Shown in pieces: positions 44,166 to 52,461 of a stretch of 64,000 nt of DNA (positions are counted from its first letter, which is position 1; every line of letters begins with the position of its first letter). A model generated the notes under the pieces. The model saw only the letters and a program-made list of their open reading frames with translations, made no database searches and had not been told where the DNA came from. The DNA is from Roseococcus suduntuyensis (GTDB taxonomy: Bacteria > Pseudomonadota > Alphaproteobacteria > Acetobacterales > Acetobacteraceae). Position numbers and translations under genes: made by a program. Location of the stretch: NCBI RefSeq assembly GCF_014196305.1, contig NZ_JACIDJ010000010.1, positions 28,116 through 92,115 on the forward strand, written 5' to 3'.

Positions 44166-44288
44166 CCGCGAACCTCGTCGCTAATGGTTGCGGCATCGGT
44201 GCATCAGAAGCGCCGGGTCGTGGAGGAATGATGGGGTCCAGGGGGGAGTCCGCGCGGCGAGAGCCTGCGCGCGCGAAGGGTGCGGCGC

Positions 44289-45074
44289 GTGGCGCTGCTT
44301 GAGGTCCGTGACATCGTGGTGCGCTTCGGTGGCGTCACCGCCGTGGGCGGCGTCTCCTTCGACGTGAATGAGCGGCAGATCTGCGGCCTCATCGGCCCCA
44401 ATGGCGCGGGCAAGACCACGCTGTTCAACGTGATCAGCGGCATCTACCGCCCGCAGGAAGGCAGCGTGCGCTTCGCGGGCACCGTCACCACGGGCCAGCC
44501 GCGCCACCGCATGGCGCCGTTGGGGCTGGGGCGGACGTTCCAGAACCTCGCTCTGTTCAAGTCCATGACGGTGCGGGAGAACATCCTGGCCGGCGCGCAT
44601 TCGGCCGGTGGCGCGGGCTTCCTGGCCAACGCGCTGCGCCTGCCGCGCGCGCGGGCCGAGGAGGCCGCGGCCGCGCGGCGGGCGCGCGAACTCATCCATT
44701 TGCTGCAACTCGACGCCGTGGCCGACAAGCCCGTGGTGGACCTGCCCTTCGGCACGCAGAAGCGCGTGGAGATGGCGCGCGCGCTGATCAGCCAGCCCAA
44801 GCTGCTGCTGCTCGACGAACCCGCGGGCGGGCTGAACCATGGCGAGGTGGATGAGCTGGCCGAGCTGTTCCAGCATGTCCGCCGCAGCTTCGACCTGGCC
44901 ATCCTGCTGGTCGAGCATCACATGTCGCTGGTGATGCGCGTCTCCGACAAGGTGGTGGCGCTCGATTTCGGCAAGAAGATCGCCGACGGCACGCCGGACG
45001 AGGTGCGCTCCAGCCCCGAGGTGATCCGCGCCTATCTGGGCGATGGCCATGCGGAGGCCGTCCATGCTGCTTGA
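44289..45074 (+). CDS. livG: Branched-chain amino acid ABC transporter ATPase, LivG type
   Basis: A 261-residue ATPase. Walker A is G-P-N-G-A-G-K-T-T, the signature region reads D-L-P-F-G-T-Q-K-R-V-E-M-A in place of the usual L-S-G-G-Q, as often in LivG, Walker B is L-L-L-L-D-E-P-A-G-G-L, and the switch His is in V-E-H-H-M-S. GTG starts at 44280 and 44289 are both open; the latter has AAGGG at a better distance. It overlaps livF by 11 bp and is first of the five-gene Liv operon. Confidence 0.9.
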   Translation: MALLEVRDIVVRFGGVTAVGGVSFDVNERQICGLIGPNGAGKTTLFNVISGIYRPQEGSVRFAGTVTTGQPRHRMAPLGLGRTFQNLALFKSMTVRENILAGAHSAGGAGFLANALRLPRARAEEAAAARRARELIHLLQLDAVADKPVVDLPFGTQKRVEMARALISQPKLLLLDEPAGGLNHGEVDELAELFQHVRRSFDLAILLVEHHMSLVMRVSDKVVALDFGKKIADGTPDEVRSSPEVIRAYLGDGHAEAVHAA

Positions 45075-45768
45075 AGTGAGCGGCCTGCGCGCGGGCTATG
45101 GCCCCACCCATGTGCTGCACGGCCTCGACTTCGCGGTGGAGGAGGGGGGTGTCACCACCCTGCTCGGCGCCAATGGCGCGGGCAAGACCACCACGCTGCG
45201 CGCCGTCTGCGGCATGGTCCGTGCGGAGGGCGAGGTGAGCCTGGCCGGCCAGCGCATCACCGGCCTCGCCACCGAGGACATCGCGCGGCGAGGTGTCGCA
45301 CATGTGCCCGATGGCCGCGGCACCTTCATGGAGCTGACGGTCGAGGAGAATTTCCGGCTCGGCGCCTATACCCGCCGCGACGCCGAGGTGCAGCGCGACT
45401 TCGAGCGCATGTGGGAGTGGTTCCCGCGCCTGAAGCAGCGTTGGAAGCAGCAGGCCGGCACGCTTTCGGGCGGTGAGCAGCAGATGCTGGCCATCGCGCG
45501 CGCGCTGCTGCTACGGCCCAAACTCCTGTTGCTCGATGAACCCTCCTTCGGCCTCGCGCCGCTCATCGTGCAGGACATCTTCGGCATCCTCCGTCGCATC
45601 CGCGCCGAGAGCGGCGTGGGCATCCTGCTGGTGGAACAGAACGCGAACCTCGCTTTGGAACTCGCCGACCGCGCCTACCTGCTGGAGACGGGGCGCATCG
45701 TCATGTCCGGCCCCGCCGCCGAAATCCGGCAGGACGAGGCCATCCGCCGTTCCTATCTGGGATACTGA
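45064..45768 (+). CDS. livF: Branched-chain amino acid ABC transporter ATPase, LivF type
   Basis: A 234-residue ATPase with Walker A G-A-N-G-A-G-K-T-T, signature L-S-G-G-E-Q-Q-M-L, Walker B L-L-L-L-D-E-P-S-F-G-L-A-P and V-E-Q-N at the switch. The ATG at 45064 lies inside the end of livG. It works with livG on the LivHM membrane pair. Confidence 0.92.
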   Translation: MLLEVSGLRAGYGPTHVLHGLDFAVEEGGVTTLLGANGAGKTTTLRAVCGMVRAEGEVSLAGQRITGLATEDIARRGVAHVPDGRGTFMELTVEENFRLGAYTRRDAEVQRDFERMWEWFPRLKQRWKQQAGTLSGGEQQMLAIARALLLRPKLLLLDEPSFGLAPLIVQDIFGILRRIRAESGVGILLVEQNANLALELADRAYLLETGRIVMSGPAAEIRQDEAIRRSYLGY

Positions 45769-45771
45769 CCC

Positions 45772-46644
45772 ATGGATGCGTTTCTTCTCCAGCTCGCCGC
45801 CGGCATCGCCACGGGGGGCATCTATGCCTCGGTGGCGCTGGCCATCGTCATGATCTACCAGGCGACGCACCATGTGAACTTCGCCCAGGGCGAGATGGCG
45901 ACGCTTTCCACCTTCATCGCGCTCACCTTCATCCAGGCGGGGTTTCCCTATTGGGTGGCGTTCGGGGCCACGCTCGCCGTCTCCTTCGTCATGGGCGCGC
46001 TGGTGGAACGCCTCATCATGCGGCCCGTGCAGCACGCGCCCATCCTGACGCATGTGGGCGTCTATATCGGCATGCTGCTCATCATCGGGAATCTGACCGG
46101 CTGGGTGTTCGGCTACACCACGAAGGTGTTCCCCTCGCCCTTCGAGGGGGGCGGACCGATGTTCGGCGGGCTGCTCTCCGCGCATCAGTTGGGCAGCGTG
46201 GGCGTGACGCTCGGCGTGCTGGTTCTGGTCTATCTCTTCTTCACCAAGACATCGCTGGGGCTGGCCATGCGCGCGGCCGCCTACAACCCGCGCTCGGCGC
46301 GGCTGGTGGGCATCCGGGTGGATGTGATGCTCGCACTTGGCTGGGGCCTGGCGGCGGCCATCGGCTCGGTGGCGGGGATGATGGTGGCGCCCATCGTCTT
46401 CCTCGACCCGAACATGATGCTGGGCATCCTGCTCTACGCCTTCGCGGGCGCCTTGCTGGGCGGCATTGACAACCCGCCGGGCGCGGTCGCGGGCGGGTTC
46501 CTGGTGGGCGTGCTGGAAAACCTGGCCGGTGCCTACATCGTGGGGACCGAGCTCAAGCTCTCCGTGGCCCTCATCATCATCATCGGCGTGCTGGTGCTGA
46601 AGCCCTCCGGGCTCTTCGGCCGCGTCGTCTTCTCGAGGGTATGA
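45772..46644 (+). CDS. livH: Branched-chain amino acid ABC transporter permease, LivH type
   Basis: A 290-residue permease with about eight membrane segments and the LivH start G-I-A-T-G-G-I-Y-A-S-V-A-L-A-I-V-M-I-Y, followed by H-V-N-F-A-Q-G-E-M-A-T-L. The EAA-like loop lies near A-A-A-Y-N-P-R-S-A-R-L-V-G-I. It follows livF by 3 bp. Confidence 0.92.
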   Translation: MDAFLLQLAAGIATGGIYASVALAIVMIYQATHHVNFAQGEMATLSTFIALTFIQAGFPYWVAFGATLAVSFVMGALVERLIMRPVQHAPILTHVGVYIGMLLIIGNLTGWVFGYTTKVFPSPFEGGGPMFGGLLSAHQLGSVGVTLGVLVLVYLFFTKTSLGLAMRAAAYNPRSARLVGIRVDVMLALGWGLAAAIGSVAGMMVAPIVFLDPNMMLGILLYAFAGALLGGIDNPPGAVAGGFLVGVLENLAGAYIVGTELKLSVALIIIIGVLVLKPSGLFGRVVFSRV

Positions 46645-46647
46645 GAG

Positions 46648-47664
46648 ATGAGCGCGATCCAGGACACGCCGACCCTCGCCGCCGCCGCCCCCCGCGCCAG
46701 CATCGCAAGACGCAGCGTGTGGCTGGCGCTGGGGCTGGCCGCCGCACTCGCGCCGCTCTGGCTGCTGGAAAGCTTCCACCTGTTCCAGCTGACCATGGCC
46801 GTCATCATGTCGCTGGCCGTGCTGGGGCTGAACATCGTCACCGGCTACAACGGGCAGATCTCGCTGGGGCATGGCGCCTTCTTCGCCATCGGCGCCTATG
46901 TCACCGCCATATTGATGGCGCAGGCCGACTGGTCCTTCTACGCGACCCTGCCCTTCGCGGCGGCCGTCTGCGGCATGGTGGGCTATGCGGTGGGGCTGCC
47001 GGCGCTGCGGCTGGGCGGGCTGTACCTGGCGCTCGTCACCTTCTCGCTGGCGGTCGCCGTGCCGCAGCTGCTGAAGCACCGCGCGCTGGAAGGCTGGACG
47101 GGCGGCGTGCAGGGCCTGTTCCTGATGAAGCCCGAACCGCCCGCCTGGCTCACCGCGCGCGTGGCCATCACGCCCGACCAGTTCATGTACCTGGTGGCGC
47201 TGGTGGTGGCGGCCCTCTGCTACCTGCTGGCCTGGAACCTCATCCGCGGGCGCATCGGCCGCGCGCTGATGGCGACGCGTGACCACCCCACCGCCGCCGA
47301 GGCCATGGGCATGGACATCGCCGCGCTGAAGACCCGCGCCTTCGCGGTGAGCGCCATGATCACGGGCGTGGCCGGCGCGCTCTCGGCCGCCGCGGTGGAG
47401 TTCGTGGCCCCCGACAGCTTCACCTTCCTGCTTTCCATCTCGCTGTTTGTCGGGATGGTGGTGGGGGGCGTGGCGTCCATCCTGGGCTCGGTCTTCGGCG
47501 GGCTTTTCGTGCTCTTCGTGCCCAACATCGCGGAGAGCATCAGCCGTGCCGCACCGGGCGTGATCTACGGCATCATTCTCATCGTGTTTCTGTTCGTCCT
47601 GCCGGATGGGGTCGCGGGGCTGGTGCGCCGCGTCCTCGCCCGGCTGGGCGGGCGTGCTTCCTGA
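46648..47664 (+). CDS. livM: Branched-chain amino acid ABC transporter permease, LivM type
   Basis: A 338-residue permease with about ten membrane segments. LivM landmarks are G-L-N-I-V-T-G-Y-N-G-Q-I-S-L-G-H-G-A-F-F near residue 57 and A-T-R-D-H-P-T-A-A-E-A-M-G-M-D near residue 209. Spaced 3 bp from livH. Confidence 0.92.
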   Translation: MSAIQDTPTLAAAAPRASIARRSVWLALGLAAALAPLWLLESFHLFQLTMAVIMSLAVLGLNIVTGYNGQISLGHGAFFAIGAYVTAILMAQADWSFYATLPFAAAVCGMVGYAVGLPALRLGGLYLALVTFSLAVAVPQLLKHRALEGWTGGVQGLFLMKPEPPAWLTARVAITPDQFMYLVALVVAALCYLLAWNLIRGRIGRALMATRDHPTAAEAMGMDIAALKTRAFAVSAMITGVAGALSAAAVEFVAPDSFTFLLSISLFVGMVVGGVASILGSVFGGLFVLFVPNIAESISRAAPGVIYGIILIVFLFVLPDGVAGLVRRVLARLGGRAS

Positions 47665-47697
47665 AAAATCACAACAAGAGACGAGAGGAACACATCC

Positions 47698-48918
47698 ATG
47701 ACCACCACCCGCCGCCTTCTCCTCGCCGGCAGCGCCGGCGCCATCGCCGCCCCCTTGGCCGCCCCGCGGATCGCCGCCGCGCAGGAAGCGCCCGGCGTCA
47801 CGGCGACCGAGATCCACATCGGCAGCACCAATGCGCTGTCCGGCCCTGCCTCCTCCTATTCCGTGATCTCGCGCTGCCTGGAGGGCATGTTCCGCCGGCT
47901 GAACGACGAGGGCGGCGTGGGCGGGCGCCGCGTGCGCTTCACCGTCTATGATGACGGCTACCAGCCGCCGCGCACGCTGGAACAGACCCGCCGCCTGGTC
48001 GAGCGTGACCGCGTGGCCTTCCTGTTCAACCAGCTCGGCACGCCCACCAACAACGCCGTGCACCGCTATGTGAACCAGCGCCGCGTGCCGCATCTGTTCC
48101 TGGCGACCGGCGCCGACAAATGGGCCAACCCGCGCGAATTCCCCTACACCATGGGCTGGCAGCCCAGCTATCGCGTCGAGGCGCAGATCTACACCAAGCA
48201 CGTGCTGGAACAGCGGCCCAACGCGAAGATTGCGCTGCTCTACCAGAACGATGATTTCGGGCGCGACTACCTGCACGGCGTGCAGGACGTGCTGGGCGAC
48301 CGCTTCCGCGCCATGGTCGTCACCGCCACCAACGAGGCGACGGACCCCACCATCGACAGCCAGATCGTCCAGCTCCAGGCCACGGGGGCGGATGTGCTGA
48401 TCTGCGGCGTGATCCCGCGCTTCGCCGCACAGGCCATCCGGCGCGTGCATGACATCGGCTGGCGGCCGATGATGTTCATGACCAATGTCTCGGTCTCGGT
48501 GGGCGTGGTGATGCAGCCGGCCGGGGTAGAGAAGGGGGTGGGCCTCATCACCTCCGACTACCGCAAGGACCAGTCCGACCCCGCCTGGGCCAACGACCCC
48601 GGCATGAACGAATGGCGCCAGTTCATGCAGCGCTACATCCCCGATGGCGACCTCGGCGACAACAACTACACCTATGGCTATGGCGTGGGCGCCACCATGA
48701 TCCAGGTGCTGCGCCAATGCGGCAACGACTTCAGCCGCGAGAACGTGATGAACCAGGCCCGCAACATCCGCCCCATGCAGCTCGCCACCCTGTTGCCGGG
48801 CGTCATGGTGCAGAGCCAGCCCGACAACTACAACGTGATCCGTCAGATGCAGCTGCAGCGCTGGAATGGCAGCAGTTGGGAACGCTTCGGCAATGTGATC
48901 GAGGGCGCGGGAAGCTGA
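47698..48918 (+). CDS. Branched-chain amino acid-type ABC substrate-binding protein
   Basis: A 406-residue periplasmic binding protein of the Leu/Ile/Val class. The leader is Tat-like (M-T-T-T-R-R-L-L-L-A-G-S), cut near A-A-A-Q. The mature start I-H-I-G-S-T-N-A-L-S-G-P-A-S matches the type 1 periplasmic fold, and L-L-Y-Q-N-D-D-F-G-R-D-Y marks the second lobe. It is last in the Liv operon. The family also binds amides, urea and aromatic acids, so the ligand need not be an amino acid. Confidence 0.9.
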   Translation: MTTTRRLLLAGSAGAIAAPLAAPRIAAAQEAPGVTATEIHIGSTNALSGPASSYSVISRCLEGMFRRLNDEGGVGGRRVRFTVYDDGYQPPRTLEQTRRLVERDRVAFLFNQLGTPTNNAVHRYVNQRRVPHLFLATGADKWANPREFPYTMGWQPSYRVEAQIYTKHVLEQRPNAKIALLYQNDDFGRDYLHGVQDVLGDRFRAMVVTATNEATDPTIDSQIVQLQATGADVLICGVIPRFAAQAIRRVHDIGWRPMMFMTNVSVSVGVVMQPAGVEKGVGLITSDYRKDQSDPAWANDPGMNEWRQFMQRYIPDGDLGDNNYTYGYGVGATMIQVLRQCGNDFSRENVMNQARNIRPMQLATLLPGVMVQSQPDNYNVIRQMQLQRWNGSSWERFGNVIEGAGS

Positions 48919-49241
48919 GGCGCTGGGGCGCGACCAACCCTCGCCGTGGGGGGGGGCGGCATCGCCGCCCTCGGCGCCCAAGTAGACGAAGAACGTAATT
49001 TTCGGATAAGGTGATTTTATCGCTGGTTGAGGTGATCGTTGCCACCCCGGCCGTTGGGCGAGGTGACGGCATGGCCGGCGCGGGCGCTGTTCCAGCAGCG
49101 CCGTGCGGACCCTGGTGCCTGTCAGCCACCCGGAGAGGATGCGTTGCGACGATTTCCCGGAACCGCCATCGCCGACCCAGGGCCGAGCTTGCAAGACATG
49201 TCCCGCCGCAACGCCGAGAACCAGCTGAACGGAGCGGTTCG
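48919..49241 (+). other. 323-bp gap between Liv operon and sensor kinase
   Basis: Starts with a terminator-like hairpin (48942-48976), followed by an AT-richer stretch near 48990-49020 that may hold the kinase promoter. The reading frame of the kinase stays open up to 49011, but this part (about 77 codons) shows no domain-like sequence and is taken as leader. No RNA gene recognised. Confidence 0.5.
48942..48976 (+). terminator. GC-rich hairpin after Liv operon
   Basis: GGGCGGC-ATC-GCCGCCC forms a tight stem at 48954-48970, with CGCCG and CGGCG able to pair outside it. It lies 24 bp after the last Liv stop codon. No T-run follows. Confidence 0.55.
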
Positions 49242-51599
49242 GTGACGAACTCCCTCATCTCCGGGGAATGGGCCGAGGCGGGCATCGGCGACAGCGAGCT
49301 GCTCGACCTGGCCGGTATCGGCGCCTGGCGCGCGAACCTGGAGGATGGTTCCCTCCATTGGTCCCGGCGGACGCGCGAACTGCACGAGGTGGAGGAAGGC
49401 TACATCCCCAGGCTCGATGCGGGACTTCACTTCTATCCCGAGGCCGCGCAGATCGTCTTGCGCGAGGCGCTGGAACTGTCCTTCCGCGACGGCTCGCCCT
49501 GGGATCTCGACCTTCCCTTCGTCACGGCGCGCGGGCGCGCGCGCACGGTGCGCGTGCGGGGCCGCGCGGCGCGCGACACGTCCGGCCGGCGCCTGCTCTT
49601 CGGCATCATCGAGGACATCACGGAGCTCGCCGCGCGCCGCGCCGAACATGCGCGCCTCGCGCTGGTCGTGCAGCAGATGACGACGCCCGTCATCATCACG
49701 GATGCGGCGGGACGCATCGAATGGGTGAACGAGGCCTTCGTGCGTGTCACGGGCTACAGCCGCCCCGAGCTGCTGGGCCGCAGCCCCGGCTCCGTGCTGC
49801 GTGGACCGGGCACCGACCCGGCCACGGCGGCGCTGATGCGCGAGGCCGTCCGCGCGGGCGAGGGGTTTCATGTCTCGATCGTGAACCACCGCAAGGATGG
49901 CAGCCCCTTCTGGGTCGAGGTCGAGGCGAGCCCCATGCGGGCCGCGGACGGCACGCTCACCGGCTTCATCGCGGTGGAGACCGACATCACGGCCCGCCGC
50001 CACGCGGAGGAGGAGGCGCAGGCCGAGATCGCCCGTCGCGGCGCGGTGGAGACATTGCTGCGCGAGATCATCAACACGCTCCCCTCCGGCCTCTATGTGT
50101 GCGACCCGCAGGAGCGCATCTTCCTCTGGAACGAGGCCTACCTCGCCTTGTTCCCGCGCCTCGCCCCGGCGCTGCGGGCCGGCACCACGCTTGAGGGGTT
50201 GATCAGGGCCGGGGTGGCCAGTGACTCCTATGTCCATGCGTCCGGCCCGCTGACGCCCGAGAACGAGCACTGGATCGCGGACCTGCTGCAACGCATCCGC
50301 TCGGCTGGGCCCGACAGCCCGAGCCGTGAGGTCCCGCTGACCGGCGGGCGCTGGGCGCACGCGTTGGAGCGCCGCACGCGCGCGGGCCATATCGTGAGCC
50401 TGCGCACCGACATCACGGCGCTCAAGGACGCCATGGCGGAGGTGGAGGCGGCGGCCGAGGCCAAGAGCATGTTCCTCGCGCGGATGTCGCACGAGCTGCG
50501 GACGCCGCTGAATGCCATCCTGGGCTTCGCGGAACTGCTGCTCTCCGGCAGCGCGCCCGCCGCCGCGCAATATGACCAGCTTCGCCTGCTGCACGAGGCC
50601 GGGATGCATCTGCGCGACCTGGTGAACCGGCTGCTGGACCTCGCCAAGATCAACGCCGGCAAGCTGGAGCTGGAGCCGGCGCCCATCGCGCTCGGCCCGC
50701 TGCTGGAAGGCTGCCTCGGCCTGCTGGGCCCGGAGGCCAGCCGCAAGGCCATCGCGTTGCGGCTCGACACCGCGCCGGGCCTGCCCGAGGCCGTCGAGGC
50801 GGACGCGACGCGGCTGCGGCAGATGCTGCTGAACCTTCTCTCCAACGCCGTGAAGTTCACGCCGCAGGGCGGGCACGTCACCATGCGCGTCGCGGCGCAG
50901 GCCGGCGGCATGGTCCGCATCGAGGTGGAGGACAGCGGCCCGGGCGTGCCCGAGGAAAAGCGCGACTGGCTGTTCCAGGACTTCACCCAGCTTGGACGGA
51001 CGGGCGATTCGGAAAGCTCCGGCACGGGCCTCGGCCTCGCCATCACGGCGCGCCTCGCGGAGCTGATGCGCGGGCGTGTCGGCGTGGAAAGCGTACCTGG
51101 CCAGGGCGCCACCTTCTGGCTCGAACTGCCGCTGGAGCCCGCGCGCCTGCCGGTGGACGCGCCCGGCGCGCGGGGCGCGGCCCCCGCCTTGCCGCCGCTG
51201 CGCCTGCTGGTCGCCGATGACATCGCGCCCAACCGCATCCTCATGCGCGCGCTGCTCAGCGCCGCGGGTCATCAGGTGAGCCTCGCCACCAATGGCGCGG
51301 AGGCCCTGGCGCAGGTGGAGGCTGGCCAGTTCGACGCGGTGCTGATGGATGTGCGGATGCCCGGGATGGACGGGCTGGAGGCGACGCGCCGCATCCGCGC
51401 GCTGCCGCCGCCCTTGAACCGCACGCCGGTGATCGCCGTGACTGCCTCGGCGATGTCCGAGGAAGTCGAGGAGTGCCGCGCCGCCGGCATGGACGCGCAT
51501 ATCGCGAAGCCGGTGGACCGCGAGGCGCTCTTCGCCATGCTGCGGCGCCTGCGGCGCCTGCGGCCGCTCGCGCCGGAGCCGGAGCCTGGGCGCGGCTAG
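49242..51599 (+). CDS. Hybrid PAS sensor histidine kinase with receiver domain
   Basis: A 785-residue soluble sensor kinase with no membrane segment. Three PAS-type domains cover about residues 15-130, 140-260 and 275-395. HisKA has the phospho-His at 417 (M-S-H-E-L-R-T-P-L-N), the HATPase has N-L-L-S-N-A-V-K-F, D-S-G-P-G-V-P and G-T-G-L-G-L-A-I, and the receiver has the phospho-Asp at 703 (L-M-D-V-R-M-P-G-M-D-G) and Lys in A-K-P-V-D. The second PAS resembles LOV domains but lacks the photoactive Cys. GTG start at 49242, 7 bases after GGAG. No output regulator or Hpt protein is adjacent. It ends in TAG. Confidence 0.9.
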   Translation: MTNSLISGEWAEAGIGDSELLDLAGIGAWRANLEDGSLHWSRRTRELHEVEEGYIPRLDAGLHFYPEAAQIVLREALELSFRDGSPWDLDLPFVTARGRARTVRVRGRAARDTSGRRLLFGIIEDITELAARRAEHARLALVVQQMTTPVIITDAAGRIEWVNEAFVRVTGYSRPELLGRSPGSVLRGPGTDPATAALMREAVRAGEGFHVSIVNHRKDGSPFWVEVEASPMRAADGTLTGFIAVETDITARRHAEEEAQAEIARRGAVETLLREIINTLPSGLYVCDPQERIFLWNEAYLALFPRLAPALRAGTTLEGLIRAGVASDSYVHASGPLTPENEHWIADLLQRIRSAGPDSPSREVPLTGGRWAHALERRTRAGHIVSLRTDITALKDAMAEVEAAAEAKSMFLARMSHELRTPLNAILGFAELLLSGSAPAAAQYDQLRLLHEAGMHLRDLVNRLLDLAKINAGKLELEPAPIALGPLLEGCLGLLGPEASRKAIALRLDTAPGLPEAVEADATRLRQMLLNLLSNAVKFTPQGGHVTMRVAAQAGGMVRIEVEDSGPGVPEEKRDWLFQDFTQLGRTGDSESSGTGLGLAITARLAELMRGRVGVESVPGQGATFWLELPLEPARLPVDAPGARGAAPALPPLRLLVADDIAPNRILMRALLSAAGHQVSLATNGAEALAQVEAGQFDAVLMDVRMPGMDGLEATRRIRALPPPLNRTPVIAVTASAMSEEVEECRAAGMDAHIAKPVDREALFAMLRRLRRLRPLAPEPEPGRG

Positions 51600-51739
51600 C
51601 CCAGCCCTGTCGGGTGCGATGTGGTGCGGGGCGTTTGTCGCAAGGTGGCGCCGGACGCACAGGTGCTGCGTGGCGCAGCTGCACCGTACCCCGTCGCGGT
51701 GGGGGAAGATGTTCACAGGTCCGGTGTGGAAAGGGGAAC

Positions 51740-51756
51740 TGGCGGAGGGGATGGGA
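51740..51756. repeat. Left attachment site core (attL)
   Basis: 17-bp exact copy of the tRNA-Ser 3' end, 141 bp after the sensor kinase stop. The match ends at both sides by mismatch (C and C here, G and T at the tRNA). Confidence 0.85.
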
Positions 51757-51805
51757 CACTCCCCACCCTCCACCACCGCCAGCAAAATCAACGGCTTGAT
51801 AGCAC

Positions 51806-51838
51806 CACTACACTCAAGCGTAGAGCCGTTGTGTAGTG
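51806..51838. promoter_or_regulatory. Candidate integrase arm-type sites, left end
   Basis: GTGTAGTG occurs as an inverted pair, CACTACAC at 51806-51813 and GTGTAGTG at 51831-51838, about 50-80 bp inside the left att core. The same 8-bp word occurs twice at the right end upstream of the integrase. This matches the layout of arm-binding sites of lambda-type integrases; binding itself is inferred. Confidence 0.5.
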
Positions 51839-51954
51839 CCGGCAAGTTCCAGAGCAAAGGATCATACGATCCCTTATCGCCAGATATTGTCGCCACGGAC
51901 CGCAGAGCTAGCTAAGTGCTGGAGCCGCTGGTTGGTCTCGGGTGCGCGCGGTAG

Positions 51955-52461
51955 TCAGCAGAAAGCGTCGTCGAAGGTGAGCAGCACCCACTTGGCAAGG
52001 CGGTGGGTCTTTAGCGCTTCCTCAACAGTCGTGTGTCTAACGCCAGCATGAGCAAAATCGTGACGCCAATTCAGTAACTGTTCGTATGCAGCAGTGAAGT
52101 CTTTACCAACATAATTCTGCAATTTCTTCTTTCGTTTGTTCATCAACACGCCGAATTTAGTATGTGTGGTATTATCAAAGGTTCTGGCATATTTATACAA
52201 ATCGCTAACGCTGATCCTACTATTCAACTTTCTAAAGTGATTTTGAGTAAATAAGTGGAACTGCGCGTGATGTCGTCCCGCGAACCCCATCAGTGTCTCT
52301 TTGACGCAAGATTCGTAGGTCGCAACAATCGAGACAACCAGTAGGCCCGCAAGGTCGGCTCTAAACTGAATAGACCTAGCATCAAGGGGAACGAAGCTGT
52401 TGATTTCCTGAGCCAGCGCGTCAATCCGATCTAAAATTGGAGCAATATCAGACCGCGCCAT
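51955..52461 (-). CDS. HEPN-domain protein, probable RNase/toxin
   Basis: A 168-residue all-helical protein. The HEPN catalytic motif R-x4-H is seen as R133-H-D-F-A-H138 in N-W-R-H-D-F-A-H-A-G, and the first helices fit the RiboL-PSP-type HEPN pattern (D-L-A-G-L-L-V-V-S-I-V-A-T-Y-E). HEPN proteins with this motif cut RNA and often act as toxins or phage-abortive effectors. The start at 52461 overlaps the DUF262 gene end by 14 bp. The gene is strikingly AT-rich compared with the chromosome. It probably works with, or is restrained by, the DUF262 partner. Confidence 0.75.
   Translation of the reverse strand: MARSDIAPILDRIDALAQEINSFVPLDARSIQFRADLAGLLVVSIVATYESCVKETLMGFAGRHHAQFHLFTQNHFRKLNSRISVSDLYKYARTFDNTTHTKFGVLMNKRKKKLQNYVGKDFTAAYEQLLNWRHDFAHAGVRHTTVEEALKTHRLAKWVLLTFDDAFC

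Larger units (their letters stand above)
51600..51954. other. 355-bp gap with island left end
   Basis: The first 140 bp are chromosomal and hold no gene I recognise. The left att repeat follows at 51740-51756, then, inside the island, an inverted pair of GTGTAGTG words at 51806-51838 and a small palindrome (GGATC-ATAC-GATCC) at 51859-51872. The base composition drops from here rightwards. Confidence 0.6.
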
